Shown here piece by piece: positions 55,267 through 63,971 of a DNA stretch of 64,000 nt (position 1 is the stretch's first letter; the number at the start of each line of letters is the position of its first letter). The DNA comes from Mycolicibacterium sp. ND9-15 (GTDB taxonomy: Bacteria; Actinomycetota; Actinomycetes; Mycobacteriales; Mycobacteriaceae), in contig NZ_CP142362.1 in NCBI RefSeq assembly GCF_035918395.1, positions 1,587,501 through 1,651,500 on the forward strand. Reading direction: 5' to 3'. The position numbers were made by a program, and so were the translations under genes. The notes under the pieces are model-generated. The model had not been told where the DNA came from. It was given only the letters and a program-made list of their open reading frames with translations, and did not search any database.

Positions 55267-56279
55267 TCGACCTGCTGGTGGCGGGCGGCGGACCGGCGGG
55301 TCTGGCCACCGCCATCCACGGCGCTCGGGCCGGGCTCGAGGTGGTGGTCGTCGAGCGGCGGCCGGCGCCCGTCGACAAGGCGTGCGGCGAGGGGCTGATG
55401 CCGCACACGCTGCGTCAGCTACAGGGGCTTGGTGTCGATCCCGCGGGACGGCCGTTCGTGGGAATCACCTACAGCGACGGGCGGTGCCGGGTCACCGGGC
55501 GGTTCCGCGGCGGGGCGGGCCTTGGCGTCCGCCGCACGGCGTTGCATGTCGCGCTGTGGGAGGCGGCGTCGACGGCCGGGATTCATATCGAGACCGGAGA
55601 CGTCGGCACCGTTTACCAAGATGGCGAATCGGTGCGAGCCAACGGTTTTCGCGCGCGTTATCTGGCCGCTGCGGACGGACTGCACTCGCCGATCCGAGCG
55701 TCGCTCGGGCTGGCCGGCTGCCGTTCGGGACCGCGGCGGTGGGGCATCCGCCGGCATTACGCGGTGGCGCCGTGGAGCGACTGCGTCGAGGTGTATTGGT
55801 CCGACGACGGCGAGGCCTACGTAACGCCGGTCGCCGAGGACTGCGTGGGCGTCGCGATCCTCACCGCGCGGCGGGGCGGGTTCGACCACCATCTCGAGTC
55901 GTTTCCCGCGCTCCGCGAACGCGTGACCGCACACGCTCACGGACCCGAACGGGCGGCCGGGCCGTTGCGGCAGAGTGTGCGGCAGCGGGTGGCCGGGCGG
56001 GTGCTGTTGGTCGGTGACGCCGCCGGCTACGTCGACGCGCTGACCGGCGAGGGACTGGGTATCGCGTTCGGCGCCGCCGAACTGCTGGTGGACTGCATCG
56101 CCGCGGACCGGCCCGCCGACTACGAGCGGCGGTGGCGGAGCATGTCGCGTCGCTACCGGATGCTCACCGCGGGGCTGGTGCGCGCCACCGCGTTCCCGCC
56201 GGTTCGCTCACGGTTGGTGCCGGCGGCGGCGTCAGTGCCCGCCGTCTTCGCCCGTGCCGTGAACCTGCTCGCCGAGTAG
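55263..56279 (+). CDS. FAD-dependent hydroxylase (geranylgeranyl-reductase/SrsC-like)
   Basis: 338 residues. The dinucleotide fold is MIDLLVAGGGPAGLATAIHG, with the family's CGEGLMPHTLRQLQ and the second FAD motif VLLVGDAAGYVDALTGEGLG. It resembles the flavoprotein hydroxylase SrsC, which oxidises a methylated resorcinol to a quinone/hydroquinone. It overlaps the methyltransferase gene by 4 bp and ends the operon. Product as a polyketide quinone is inferred from gene order. Confidence 0.9.
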   Translation: MIDLLVAGGGPAGLATAIHGARAGLEVVVVERRPAPVDKACGEGLMPHTLRQLQGLGVDPAGRPFVGITYSDGRCRVTGRFRGGAGLGVRRTALHVALWEAASTAGIHIETGDVGTVYQDGESVRANGFRARYLAAADGLHSPIRASLGLAGCRSGPRRWGIRRHYAVAPWSDCVEVYWSDDGEAYVTPVAEDCVGVAILTARRGGFDHHLESFPALRERVTAHAHGPERAAGPLRQSVRQRVAGRVLLVGDAAGYVDALTGEGLGIAFGAAELLVDCIAADRPADYERRWRSMSRRYRMLTAGLVRATAFPPVRSRLVPAAASVPAVFARAVNLLAE

Positions 56280-56457
56280 CGCCCGGCACACAGCCAACCC
56301 ACAGCGAAACCGCTGCCGCCGGCGCGAATACCGCGCGGCCCGGTTGGGTACGCGACCTGATGGACGGTCGCCCAGCGCGCGTTCCTGCCAGCGTCGACTG
56401 GGCCCGTCACGGAAGAAGGAACCGGCGGCGCTCTGTCGGTTGGCGGAAGAGGTCTCG

Positions 56458-57402
56458 ATGCCCGAAGTCGCACTGCACCACGACGGATACCCGAAGTATC
56501 GCCGGATGGTCCGATTCGACTGGTCGGAGACGCCGGTTCACTGGGTCCCCGGCGATCCATTCGCCACGCACATGATGAATGTCTTGCATCTGCTCCTGCC
56601 CGAGGGTGAACGACACTTCATCAAGGCGGTCCTGGAAGCGTCGTCCCTGGTCGACGACCCCGAACTCGAAGCGTCCATCAAACCGTTCATCCAGCAGGAG
56701 TCGTGGCACGCATGGGCGCATCAAGTGGTGCTGGATCACCTGGCCGAACAGGGAATCGACACCAAGCCCTACACCGACCGGCTCGGCAAGTCGTTGTCGA
56801 GAACGCTGGGCGACCCGCCGAAGTTCTTCCCGCCGCCGCTCAAGCGGTGGTGGCTTTACCGCCGGCTTGCCGACGTCGCGGCACTCGAGCACTTCACCGC
56901 GGTGCTGGGACAGTGGGTGCTGCAGAACCGCGGTCTCGACTACGCGCGTGCCGACCCGGTAATGCTGGACCTGCTGCGGTGGCACGGTGCAGAGGAGGTC
57001 GAGCACCGCTCGCTGGTGTTCGACGTGTATCAGCATGTCTGCGGCAGCTACTGGATTCGCGCGACGTCCATGTTGATCACCGCCCCGCTGTTCGTCGGCT
57101 GGTGGATCGCCGGGGCGCGCTATCTGATGGATCACGACCCCTCCCTCAACCAGAAGTGGCGGTTTCGAGACTGGCTGCGCGCGGCCCGCGAATACAAGCT
57201 GCCGGGCCCGTGGAACATCCTCGTGACGGTCCCCCTCCGTTACATGCGGCCGAGCCACCATCCCAGCACCGAAGCGAACACGCAGATGGCAATCGACTAT
57301 CTGGAGCACTCGCCGGCAGCCCGCGCCGCCCGCGAACGCGCCGGATCCCCGAGTCGAAGCGGCGCCACTGAACCGGCGGAGGAAAGGGCGCAGGCGCGAT
57401 GA
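56458..57402 (+). CDS. PF10118 (COG3687) protein with a ferritin-like di-iron residue pattern
   Basis: 314 residues from ATG 56458. Annotated in databases as a predicted metal-dependent hydrolase. Its helical core shows Glu51 (PEGERHF), then Glu81-x-x-His84 (QQESWHAW), Glu144 (AALEHFT) and Glu180-x-x-His183 (AEEVEHRS). This E, ExxH, E, ExxH order is that of ferritin-like di-iron oxygenases. The following genes encode a ferredoxin (4-bp overlap) and a ferredoxin reductase, the electron chain such an enzyme would need. A membrane-prone segment (SMLITAPLFVGWWIAGARYL) lies near residues 205-225. Oxygenase activity is inferred, not known. Confidence 0.8.
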   Translation: MPEVALHHDGYPKYRRMVRFDWSETPVHWVPGDPFATHMMNVLHLLLPEGERHFIKAVLEASSLVDDPELEASIKPFIQQESWHAWAHQVVLDHLAEQGIDTKPYTDRLGKSLSRTLGDPPKFFPPPLKRWWLYRRLADVAALEHFTAVLGQWVLQNRGLDYARADPVMLDLLRWHGAEEVEHRSLVFDVYQHVCGSYWIRATSMLITAPLFVGWWIAGARYLMDHDPSLNQKWRFRDWLRAAREYKLPGPWNILVTVPLRYMRPSHHPSTEANTQMAIDYLEHSPAARAARERAGSPSRSGATEPAEERAQAR

Positions 57403-57587
57403 AGGTCGTGGTGGACCTCGATACGTGCGACGGCAACGGCGTCTGCATGAGCATCTGCCGTGAAGTGTTCGACGTGCGGGAGGACGGCCTGCACGTGCTT
57501 CAAGAGTCCCCGGCCGAGGAGCTTCGGGAGAAGTTGAAGGGCGCGGAGGTGTCCTGCCCCACCCGCGCGATCGTGGTGAAGGACTGA
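57399..57587 (+). CDS. Small [3Fe-4S]/[4Fe-4S]-type ferredoxin
   Basis: 62 residues. Cysteines at 10, 16 and 20 (DTCDGNGVCMSICREVF) and Cys53 before Pro (EVSCPTRAI) fit the P450-type mycobacterial ferredoxins that carry a 3Fe-4S cluster. It overlaps the PF10118 gene by 4 bp and precedes the reductase by 6 bp, so the three are one operon and very likely one electron path. Confidence 0.93.
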   Translation: MKVVVDLDTCDGNGVCMSICREVFDVREDGLHVLQESPAEELREKLKGAEVSCPTRAIVVKD

Positions 57588-57593
57588 ACCCCG

Positions 57594-58823
57594 ATGCCGA
57601 CAGAACGAGAACTGCGAGACGTGCTCGTCGTCGGGGCCGGGGTCGCCGGGGTCCGAGCGGCGGAAACCCTGCGGCAGGACGGCTTTGACGGTGCGCTGAC
57701 GATCGTGGGCGACGAACGCCATGCGCCCTACCATCGGCCACCGCTTTCGAAGAAACTGCTGACCGGCGAGATTTATCGGGCCGGCATCGACATGGCACCA
57801 CGGTTCGACCTCGACGCCAGGATGCTGCGCGGGGCATCGGCGGTCGGCTTGGACGAGGGGGCGCGCATCGTTCACGTCCGGGACGGCGATCGGGATCTGT
57901 CGCTGCGGTTCGACGGGCTGGTGATCGCCAGCGGTGCCGTCGCCCGGGAATGGCCGGGCGGTCCGGTGCCCGACGGGGTGTTCGTGTTGCGTACGGTTGA
58001 CGACTGCCTCGCGATCCGGAAACGCCTCGCCTCACGCCCCCGCGTCGTAGTGGTGGGCGGCGGCTTCATCGGGGTCGAGGTGGCTGCGAGCTGCCGGTCG
58101 CTGGGGCTGAAAGTAACTCTGATACAACGGGGTTCAGATCCCTTGCGGTCCGCGCTGGGAAAGGAGTTGGCACCCCGGTGGGCGGACCTGCACCGCCGGC
58201 ACGGGGTCGACCTCCGAGCCGACGTCGGCGTCCAGAGCTTCGTCGGTAAGCGTCGCGTGAAGGCGGTTCGATTGACGGACGGCTCAAAGATCGCCGCCGA
58301 TCTCGTCGTCATCGGCCTGGGTGTCCACCCAGCCACCGAGTGGCTGAACGGTTCAAGCGTGCGCGTCGACGACGGCGTGCTCTGCGATGCCACCGGTGCG
58401 GCCGAAGGGGTCAGCGACGTCGTGGCCGCCGGCGATGTCGCACGGTGGTGGCACCCCCTGTACCAGCGACACCTGCGTATCGAGCACTGGGACAACTCGA
58501 ACCGCCAGGGCGAGGCGGCAGCGCGGACCCTGTTGGCCGGCCCGCAGCACGCCGACAGCTATGACGAGGTGCCGTACTTCTGGTCCGACCAGTACGACGT
58601 GAAACTTCAGATGCTCGGCCTGCCAAGCGATTACGACTCCGTCGATATCGTCGAGGGCGATCCGGACGAGTGGAGGTTCGTCGCCGCGTACGGACGCAGC
58701 GGGCGCACCATAGCCGTCCTGGGCACGATTCCTGGACGGGTGCACGACTATCGCGAGCTGGTGAGATCGGGTGCCGAGTTCCCGCCCCGGCTACCGGTAC
58801 CGGCCGCGCCAGTCGGTGTGTAG
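57594..58823 (+). CDS. FAD-dependent ferredoxin reductase
   Basis: 409 residues of the rubredoxin/putidaredoxin-reductase type. The FAD motif is DVLVVGAGVAGVRAAETLRQ, followed by YHRPPLSKKLLTGE. The NADH motif is VVVVGGGFIGVEVAAS, and the second FAD motif is DVVAAGDVARWW. The C-terminal domain (YFWSDQYDVKLQMLG) is standard. It should pass electrons from NAD(P)H to the adjacent ferredoxin. No cytochrome P450 lies in the operon, leaving the PF10118 protein as the acceptor by context. Confidence 0.93.
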   Translation: MPTERELRDVLVVGAGVAGVRAAETLRQDGFDGALTIVGDERHAPYHRPPLSKKLLTGEIYRAGIDMAPRFDLDARMLRGASAVGLDEGARIVHVRDGDRDLSLRFDGLVIASGAVAREWPGGPVPDGVFVLRTVDDCLAIRKRLASRPRVVVVGGGFIGVEVAASCRSLGLKVTLIQRGSDPLRSALGKELAPRWADLHRRHGVDLRADVGVQSFVGKRRVKAVRLTDGSKIAADLVVIGLGVHPATEWLNGSSVRVDDGVLCDATGAAEGVSDVVAAGDVARWWHPLYQRHLRIEHWDNSNRQGEAAARTLLAGPQHADSYDEVPYFWSDQYDVKLQMLGLPSDYDSVDIVEGDPDEWRFVAAYGRSGRTIAVLGTIPGRVHDYRELVRSGAEFPPRLPVPAAPVGV

Positions 58824-58894
58824 AGATCAGGTTGGTGGACCGCCTCTCGCACGAATCGCCACGCGAAAACCTTTCCTGCCCATAGGTTGAAGCC

Positions 58895-61183
58895 ATGTCG
58901 CTTTTCGACCTGGCCCTGCTGCCCTTCAAGATCGGACTCGGAGTCGCCGATACGGTCATGCGAGCCGTCACGCCGCAGGCGTCCGCGCCGCCGTCGGACC
59001 TCAAGGCCATCAACGGGATGCCCGAGGGTGTGCCGCCGGCCGCGCTGCAGCCGGAGCCGAGGCTGCCCGCGCCGCAAGGATGGCCGTTCGGCGAGGACTT
59101 TCCGCGCACCTGCGGCACGGGTCGCTACGCCGGCGGCGCCCTGTTCTGGACCGACTTTCTCTACGACGACCACGGCGCGACCGGCGTCCTCGTCGACATC
59201 CCGACCGGCGGGCTGGCACCCCCGCGCGGCACCTACGTCTACCCCGACGGGCCGGCGGCTCGCAACGGCGCCGACATCTTCCGCGTCGCCATCGGGCTCA
59301 GCGACACGCACACCTGGTGGCGGGTCGACTGGAACACGCTGCTCGACCCGACGATCCCCATCGCGCTGTTCACCTTCGACACCGACCGCGGCCAAGCGCC
59401 CACCGACGAGTGGCCCGCCGGAGCCGGCGTCACCTCGGCCGGCATCGACTCGGCGCTGCTGATCTCGGTGCGGGGCGCGTGGGTGTTCGACCTCGCGGCG
59501 GACTCGTTCGCGCCCGTGGAGTACGAGGTCGACATGCGCTCGCGCTCCTTCCTCGCCAGGGTGCCGCGTGAGCTCATCGAACCCAGCGGCACCTGGACGG
59601 TCCGGCTCGCCTCCGGGCTGGCCAACGACAGAGGTGACGGCTTCGCTGACATTCCGGCCGGCCGCGGTGCGCTGCCCGGGCAGCCGAACGTGTACAACGT
59701 CGCCTTCCGCACGCATCAGCAGGAGAAGGCTCACCTGAACTTCTGGTCCGACGAGGCGCAGGCGGCGGCGCTGTCCGACGGTGACGTCGGCGAGTTCTCG
59801 CTGGCCGTCCGGTGGGACCAACTGGCCGCCGGTCTCACCACCGAGGAGCCGGTCGTCAAAGGCACCTCCACCCGGTGGTACGTCTCGTCGATCGAACTCG
59901 GTCAGGGCGTCGCCCCGACGAACATCCTCGACACCGAGCCGCAGTTCCTGGGTCGCGTGCAGCCCTACTCGGTGTGCCTGCCGTCGACCTACGCACCCGG
60001 ACGCAAACTGCCGCTGACGTTGCTGCTGCACTCACTTGCCCTGGGACAGAACCAGTTCGCCGCGATCGACCCGCGCCTGCTGCGCCAGGTGTGCGAGGAC
60101 CGCGAGTCCGTGGTGGTGACGCCGCTGGCCCGCGGACCGTCGTGCTGGTACTTCGACGAAGGCGAGCTCGACGTGTGGGAAGTGTGGGCTCGCGTATCCG
60201 AACAACTCGGCGCCGATCCCGACCGCACGGTGATCGCCGGCTACTCGATGGGCGGCTACGCCGCGTACAAGCTCGGGCTGACCTACCCGCAGGTGTTCGC
60301 CCAGGCCGTCGTGCTGGCCGGGCCGCCCGTCTGCGGGGTGCGGCTGCTGCCCAACGTCGAGATCCCCGGTGACCTCGACCCGAACTCGCACTGTGCGCGC
60401 GAGGGTGACACCTGGGAGCTGCTACCCAACGGACGGTGGCTGCCGTTCGTGATCGCCCACGGCGTGCTCGACGGACTGGTGCCGATCACCTCGGTGCTGT
60501 CGCAGGTGCTCGAACTGGACCGGCTGGGCTACCGCTACCGGTTCACCGTCTACCCCTTCGAGGACCACATCTCGTGGGCGCTCGAGGACGAGTTCGACGA
60601 CCCCATCTCGCACATGCGCACCGACCCGCGTCAGGGCGACCCCGGGCACATCACGTTCTCCTGGTATCCCGAGCTGGTACGGCCCGACCTCGGCATTGGG
60701 CCGCACCGCGTTTGGTGGTTGTCGAACCTGCTGGCCGATCCGACCCTGACCGGCAGACGCGGGGCGCTCGCATCGGTCGACGCGCGGTCGTATGCGCGTC
60801 CGGATCCGTCGCGAACCATCAGGCGCCGCCGCGGCATCGAACCGGATCTCGACGAACCCGGCCTATACACCGAACTCCAGTGGCGCACGGGCTCGGCCGT
60901 CGAGCCGATGCCGTTCCTGACGCTCAAGCTCACGGCGGTAGCGCAGGTGACCCTCGACGTCGCCCGGGCCGGGCTCGCGACGCTGGCCGCGTCGAGCATC
61001 GACGTGTCGACCGACACCGTCGCGCGCGTCACCCTCGCCGGGCTACCACCCGGCACAGCGGTGTTGCTCGACGGTGAGCCGACGGGTCCGCTGGTGCATG
61101 TGCCGATCGGACGGCACAGCATCACGCTCACCACCGCCGGGGTGCCGTCGCGGGAGGTCGTGGCGGCGCTGTTCGGCAGGTAG
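58895..61183 (+). CDS. Large prolyl-oligopeptidase-like alpha/beta hydrolase with glucodextranase-type N-terminal domain
   Basis: 762 residues. The first ~290 are beta-rich and resemble the surface-binding modules seen in glucodextranase-type proteins. The catalytic part begins near QPYSVCLPSTYAPGRKLPLT and has VIAGYSMGGYAAYKL (nucleophile Ser), a late Asp in HGVLDGLVP and His in EDHISWALE. The C-terminus adds a small beta domain. Secreted hydrolases of this shape occur in mycobacteria with unknown substrates. No clear signal peptide is seen, though the N-terminus (MSLFDLALLPFKIGLGVADT) is amphipathic. Confidence 0.82.
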   Translation: MSLFDLALLPFKIGLGVADTVMRAVTPQASAPPSDLKAINGMPEGVPPAALQPEPRLPAPQGWPFGEDFPRTCGTGRYAGGALFWTDFLYDDHGATGVLVDIPTGGLAPPRGTYVYPDGPAARNGADIFRVAIGLSDTHTWWRVDWNTLLDPTIPIALFTFDTDRGQAPTDEWPAGAGVTSAGIDSALLISVRGAWVFDLAADSFAPVEYEVDMRSRSFLARVPRELIEPSGTWTVRLASGLANDRGDGFADIPAGRGALPGQPNVYNVAFRTHQQEKAHLNFWSDEAQAAALSDGDVGEFSLAVRWDQLAAGLTTEEPVVKGTSTRWYVSSIELGQGVAPTNILDTEPQFLGRVQPYSVCLPSTYAPGRKLPLTLLLHSLALGQNQFAAIDPRLLRQVCEDRESVVVTPLARGPSCWYFDEGELDVWEVWARVSEQLGADPDRTVIAGYSMGGYAAYKLGLTYPQVFAQAVVLAGPPVCGVRLLPNVEIPGDLDPNSHCAREGDTWELLPNGRWLPFVIAHGVLDGLVPITSVLSQVLELDRLGYRYRFTVYPFEDHISWALEDEFDDPISHMRTDPRQGDPGHITFSWYPELVRPDLGIGPHRVWWLSNLLADPTLTGRRGALASVDARSYARPDPSRTIRRRRGIEPDLDEPGLYTELQWRTGSAVEPMPFLTLKLTAVAQVTLDVARAGLATLAASSIDVSTDTVARVTLAGLPPGTAVLLDGEPTGPLVHVPIGRHSITLTTAGVPSREVVAALFGR

Positions 61184-61239
61184 CACCGGCAGCCGTGGTT
61201 GGCGAAGTGAGCCGCCGCAGAACGCAGTACGATCCGGCG

Positions 61240-61986
61240 ATGGTCGGGCACAGCGGTCGTCGGGTGGCCGTCGTCGCCAGGCTGGCGGCCGTCACGGCAG
61301 CCGGCGCACTCCTCGTGCAGTGTGCCTCCCCGACTCCGCCGTCCGCACCCGCCTCACCGAGCACCACCACTCCACCGCCGGCCATCGCCGCACCTACGCC
61401 GCCACCCACCAGCCCATCGCCCGCACCCGCCCAGGTCCTACCCGTCACCGCCGCAGAGCTGGGTGAAAGTTGGCGGCCCGGTTGCCCTTTGGAGCCGGCG
61501 CAACTGCGGCGAGTCGAGATCGACTACCTCGGAATGGACCTGCAGACCCACCGCGGGGAACTGATCGTGCACGAAGACCTGGTGCCTGAGGTCATCGAGA
61601 TCTTCGAGCAACTGCGCCAAGCGCGCTACCCCATCGAGAAGATGCGCACGCCCGACCACTACCCGGGCGCCGACGACGAGTTGTCCATGCGGGACAACAA
61701 CACCTCGGCGTTCAACTGCCGCGACATCCCGGGCACCGGCAGCTGGTCCCTGCACGCCTACGGCCAGGCCATCGACATCAACCCCCTTCTGAACCCCTAC
61801 ATCGACAGCACGGGCGCATTCCAGCCCGCCAACGCCGGGCCTTACCTCGACCGCAACCGCATCGACCCGGGCCTGCTGCACGACGGGGACCCCGCGGTGC
61901 GGATCTTCACCGAACGCGGCTGGCGCTGGGGCGGCGACTGGCGAACGCCGAAGGACTACCAACACTTCGAGCGTCGGGACGGATGA
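61240..61986 (+). CDS. Lipoprotein D-alanyl-D-alanine carboxypeptidase, M15 family (VanY-like)
   Basis: 248 residues from ATG 61240 (a GTG at 61195 is in frame but gives a worse leader). Signal peptide with lipobox LLVQC, then a long Pro/Ser/Thr-rich linker. The zinc site is visible: SWSLHAYGQAIDINPL (His and Asp) and DYQHFERRDG (His). It should trim D-Ala from peptidoglycan stem peptides at the outer face of the membrane. A second M15-like gene is at 35 kb. Confidence 0.9.
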   Translation: MVGHSGRRVAVVARLAAVTAAGALLVQCASPTPPSAPASPSTTTPPPAIAAPTPPPTSPSPAPAQVLPVTAAELGESWRPGCPLEPAQLRRVEIDYLGMDLQTHRGELIVHEDLVPEVIEIFEQLRQARYPIEKMRTPDHYPGADDELSMRDNNTSAFNCRDIPGTGSWSLHAYGQAIDINPLLNPYIDSTGAFQPANAGPYLDRNRIDPGLLHDGDPAVRIFTERGWRWGGDWRTPKDYQHFERRDG

Positions 61987-62301
61987 GGTCACCGATCTTG
62001 ATGTGCCCCAGTCGCAATGCATCCCACACCGGATAGTTACCCGACACCGCGCAACGTTGCGTAGCGTTTTGCGCTGTTGCCGACGCCAATGGAGAGCTAT
62101 GCCGTTTCCCTGGGAGTTGAATTCCGACCGCCCATACCATCACGAGACGTATCCCGAGCGACAAACCAGATCGACCATGTCCGAATTCGATTTCGCCACC
62201 GGCGAACCCGAGGGTCCGCCAGACTGACAAGCGTTGCCGAGTGGCCGGTTTCGATTGATTCTGACCATGGGCCGGCCTCGCGCGCTTACGATCCAGTCGA
62301 A
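61987..62301. other. Intergenic stretch with a small palindrome
   Basis: 315 bp without a supported gene. A short frame ending MSEFDFATGEPEGPPD (62177-62227) has no family. CGCAACGTTGCG near 62058-62070 is a 12-bp palindrome that could be a terminator stem or an operator. Confidence 0.4.
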
Positions 62302-63246
62302 ATGGTCAACCTGATCCGACACCCGGTTCGAGTACCTCGCGTCGAGAAGCCACGCGCCGAGGGACGCTTCTACCTGCCGAGTGGACGCCGCCTCGGCTTT
62401 GCCGAGTTCGGCGACCCGGGGGGCGATCCGGTGCTGTGGTTTCACGGCACACCCGGCGGTCGGCGCCAGTTCCCGCTGATCGGCCGCCGCGCCGCCGAAA
62501 AGCTGAACCTGCGCGTCGTGAACGTCGCCCGACCCGGCACCGGCCTGTCCGACCCGCACCCCTACCGGTCGATCGCGGACTGGGCCTCGGACATGACGCA
62601 CGTCGCCGACGCACTCGGCGCCGAACGCCTCGCGGTCGCAGGGCTGTCGGGCGGCGGACCGTACGCACTGGCGTGCGCTGCCGTCTCACCCCTTGCCGGC
62701 AGGGTCGCGGCGGTGGCCGTACTCGGCGGCATCGTTCCATCGGTCGGACCGGACGCCCTCGCCACGGGCGCCATCGAACTGGCCCGCCGTTTCGCGCCGG
62801 TTCTGCACGGACTCCGCCGGCCCATAGCCGAAACCGTCAACGGGTTGCTGCTGCCGGCATTACCACTCGCGCACTATGTCTGCCAGGCCTACGCCAGCCT
62901 CGTCCCCGAAGGTGACCGGCGGGTGCTGAAGGATCCCGAGATGGAGGGCATGTTCATCGACGACCTGATACTGGTGTCCAAGGGCCGTTTTCAGGCGATC
63001 GTCGACGACGCCCGACTGTTCGGCCGCGACTGGGGGTTTCGGCTCGCCGATGTGAGCGCACCGGTGCGGTGGTGGCACGGCGACGCGGACAACATCGTGC
63101 CGCTACGGGATGCCAAAGCCGCGATCGATCTCCTACCGTCCGCGGAACTCGTTCTCCGCCACCAGGAAAGCCATCTCGGGGGTTTCGCCACCGCGGACGA
63201 GGTACTCGTCTTTCTGCGATCCCAGCTGGATTCGGACAAGACCTAG
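62302..63246 (+). CDS. Alpha/beta hydrolase
   Basis: 314 residues from ATG 62302. Oxyanion region LWFHGTPGGRRQFPLIGR, nucleophile elbow AVAGLSGGGPYALACAA, Asp in WWHGDADNIVPL and His in RHQESHLGGF give a full catalytic triad. It is a general esterase-type hydrolase; substrate unknown. A hairpin and then arr follow. Confidence 0.9.
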   Translation: MVNLIRHPVRVPRVEKPRAEGRFYLPSGRRLGFAEFGDPGGDPVLWFHGTPGGRRQFPLIGRRAAEKLNLRVVNVARPGTGLSDPHPYRSIADWASDMTHVADALGAERLAVAGLSGGGPYALACAAVSPLAGRVAAVAVLGGIVPSVGPDALATGAIELARRFAPVLHGLRRPIAETVNGLLLPALPLAHYVCQAYASLVPEGDRRVLKDPEMEGMFIDDLILVSKGRFQAIVDDARLFGRDWGFRLADVSAPVRWWHGDADNIVPLRDAKAAIDLLPSAELVLRHQESHLGGFATADEVLVFLRSQLDSDKT

Positions 63247-63282
63247 CGAACGTCTTCCCGCTCTCACTGTACGACCCGGAGC

Positions 63283-63301
63283 GGGGCTTGCGGCAAGCCC
63301 C
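63283..63301 (+). terminator. Strong hairpin between the hydrolase and arr
   Basis: GGGGCTTGCGGCAAGCCCC is a perfect 9-1-9 inverted repeat; as RNA an 8-bp stem with a CGG loop. It lies 37 bp after the hydrolase stop and 53 bp before arr. It has no U-tract. It may terminate the hydrolase transcript or regulate arr. Confidence 0.6.
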
Positions 63302-63353
63302 CTGACGTGTTGCACAATCGTCCGACCTCGACCGCAACAGACGGAGGACCATC

Positions 63354-63782
63354 GTGCCGAGTACGCCAGAACCGTTCGAAGTCCACGAATCCGGCGCCTT
63401 CCTGCACGGCACCAAGGCCGACCTGTCGGTGGGCGACCTGTTGGTGCCCGGGCGCCGGTCGAACTTCGAGGACGGGCGCATCTCGAACCACGTCTACGTG
63501 ACCCAGACGTTGGACGCCGCCGCGTGGGGGGCCGAACTGGCCGTGGGCGAGGGACGGGGCCGCATCTACATCGTGGAACCAGAAGGCGCCGTGGAGGACG
63601 ACCCGAACGTCACCGACAAGAAGCTCCCCGGAAATCCCACGCGGTCCTACCGAACGCGCAGGCCCGTCAGAATCGCCGGCGAGGTCACCGACTGGGTCGG
63701 GCATTCCCCCGAGCAGCTTGCGGCCATGCGTGACGCCTTGGCCGACCTGCAGCGCCGGGGATTGGCCGTCATCTACGACTGA
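63354..63782 (+). CDS. arr: NAD+-dependent rifampin ADP-ribosyltransferase
   Basis: 142 residues from a GTG preceded by GGAGG. The sequence matches the M. smegmatis Arr signature throughout: PFEVHESGAFLHGTKADLSV, then GRISNHVYVTQTLDAAAWGA, GRGRIYIVEPEGAVEDDPNV, KKLPGNPTRSYRT and GLAVIYD. Arr moves ADP-ribose from NAD+ onto the C23 hydroxyl of rifamycins and so gives intrinsic rifampin resistance in many environmental mycobacteria. The gene is complete. Confidence 0.97.
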   Translation: MPSTPEPFEVHESGAFLHGTKADLSVGDLLVPGRRSNFEDGRISNHVYVTQTLDAAAWGAELAVGEGRGRIYIVEPEGAVEDDPNVTDKKLPGNPTRSYRTRRPVRIAGEVTDWVGHSPEQLAAMRDALADLQRRGLAVIYD

Positions 63783-63797
63783 ACCGACCGAAAGTGC

Positions 63798-63971
63798 TTA
63801 CTTCTTGAAGGCGTCCTTGACCTTCTCGCCGGCGTCTTTGATGTTGGATTTGGCCTGGTCGCCCCGGCCCTCGTCGCGGGCCTGCTCATCACCGGTCAGG
63901 TTGCCGACGGCTTCCTTCGCCTTGCCGCCGAGATCCTCGGCCTTGTTCTTCGCCTTGTCTGTTGCGCTCAC
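63798..63971 (-). CDS. CsbD-family (UPF0337) small stress protein
   Basis: 57 residues, beginning VSATDKAKNKAEDLGGKAKE from a GTG with AAGGAG 7 bp upstream, and ending VKDAFKK. Lys/Glu/Ala-rich low-complexity helices with AVGNLTGDEQARDEGRGDQA are the CsbD hallmark. These proteins are induced by general stress (in Bacillus under sigma-B); a precise role is unknown. It converges with arr, with 15 bp between stops. Confidence 0.92.
   Translation of the reverse strand: MSATDKAKNKAEDLGGKAKEAVGNLTGDEQARDEGRGDQAKSNIKDAGEKVKDAFKK

Noticed and set aside
56407..58035. Minus-strand frame of 542 codons opposite the PF10118/ferredoxin genes
   Set aside because: Antisense shadow; the plus-strand genes have clear motifs and tight operon spacing.
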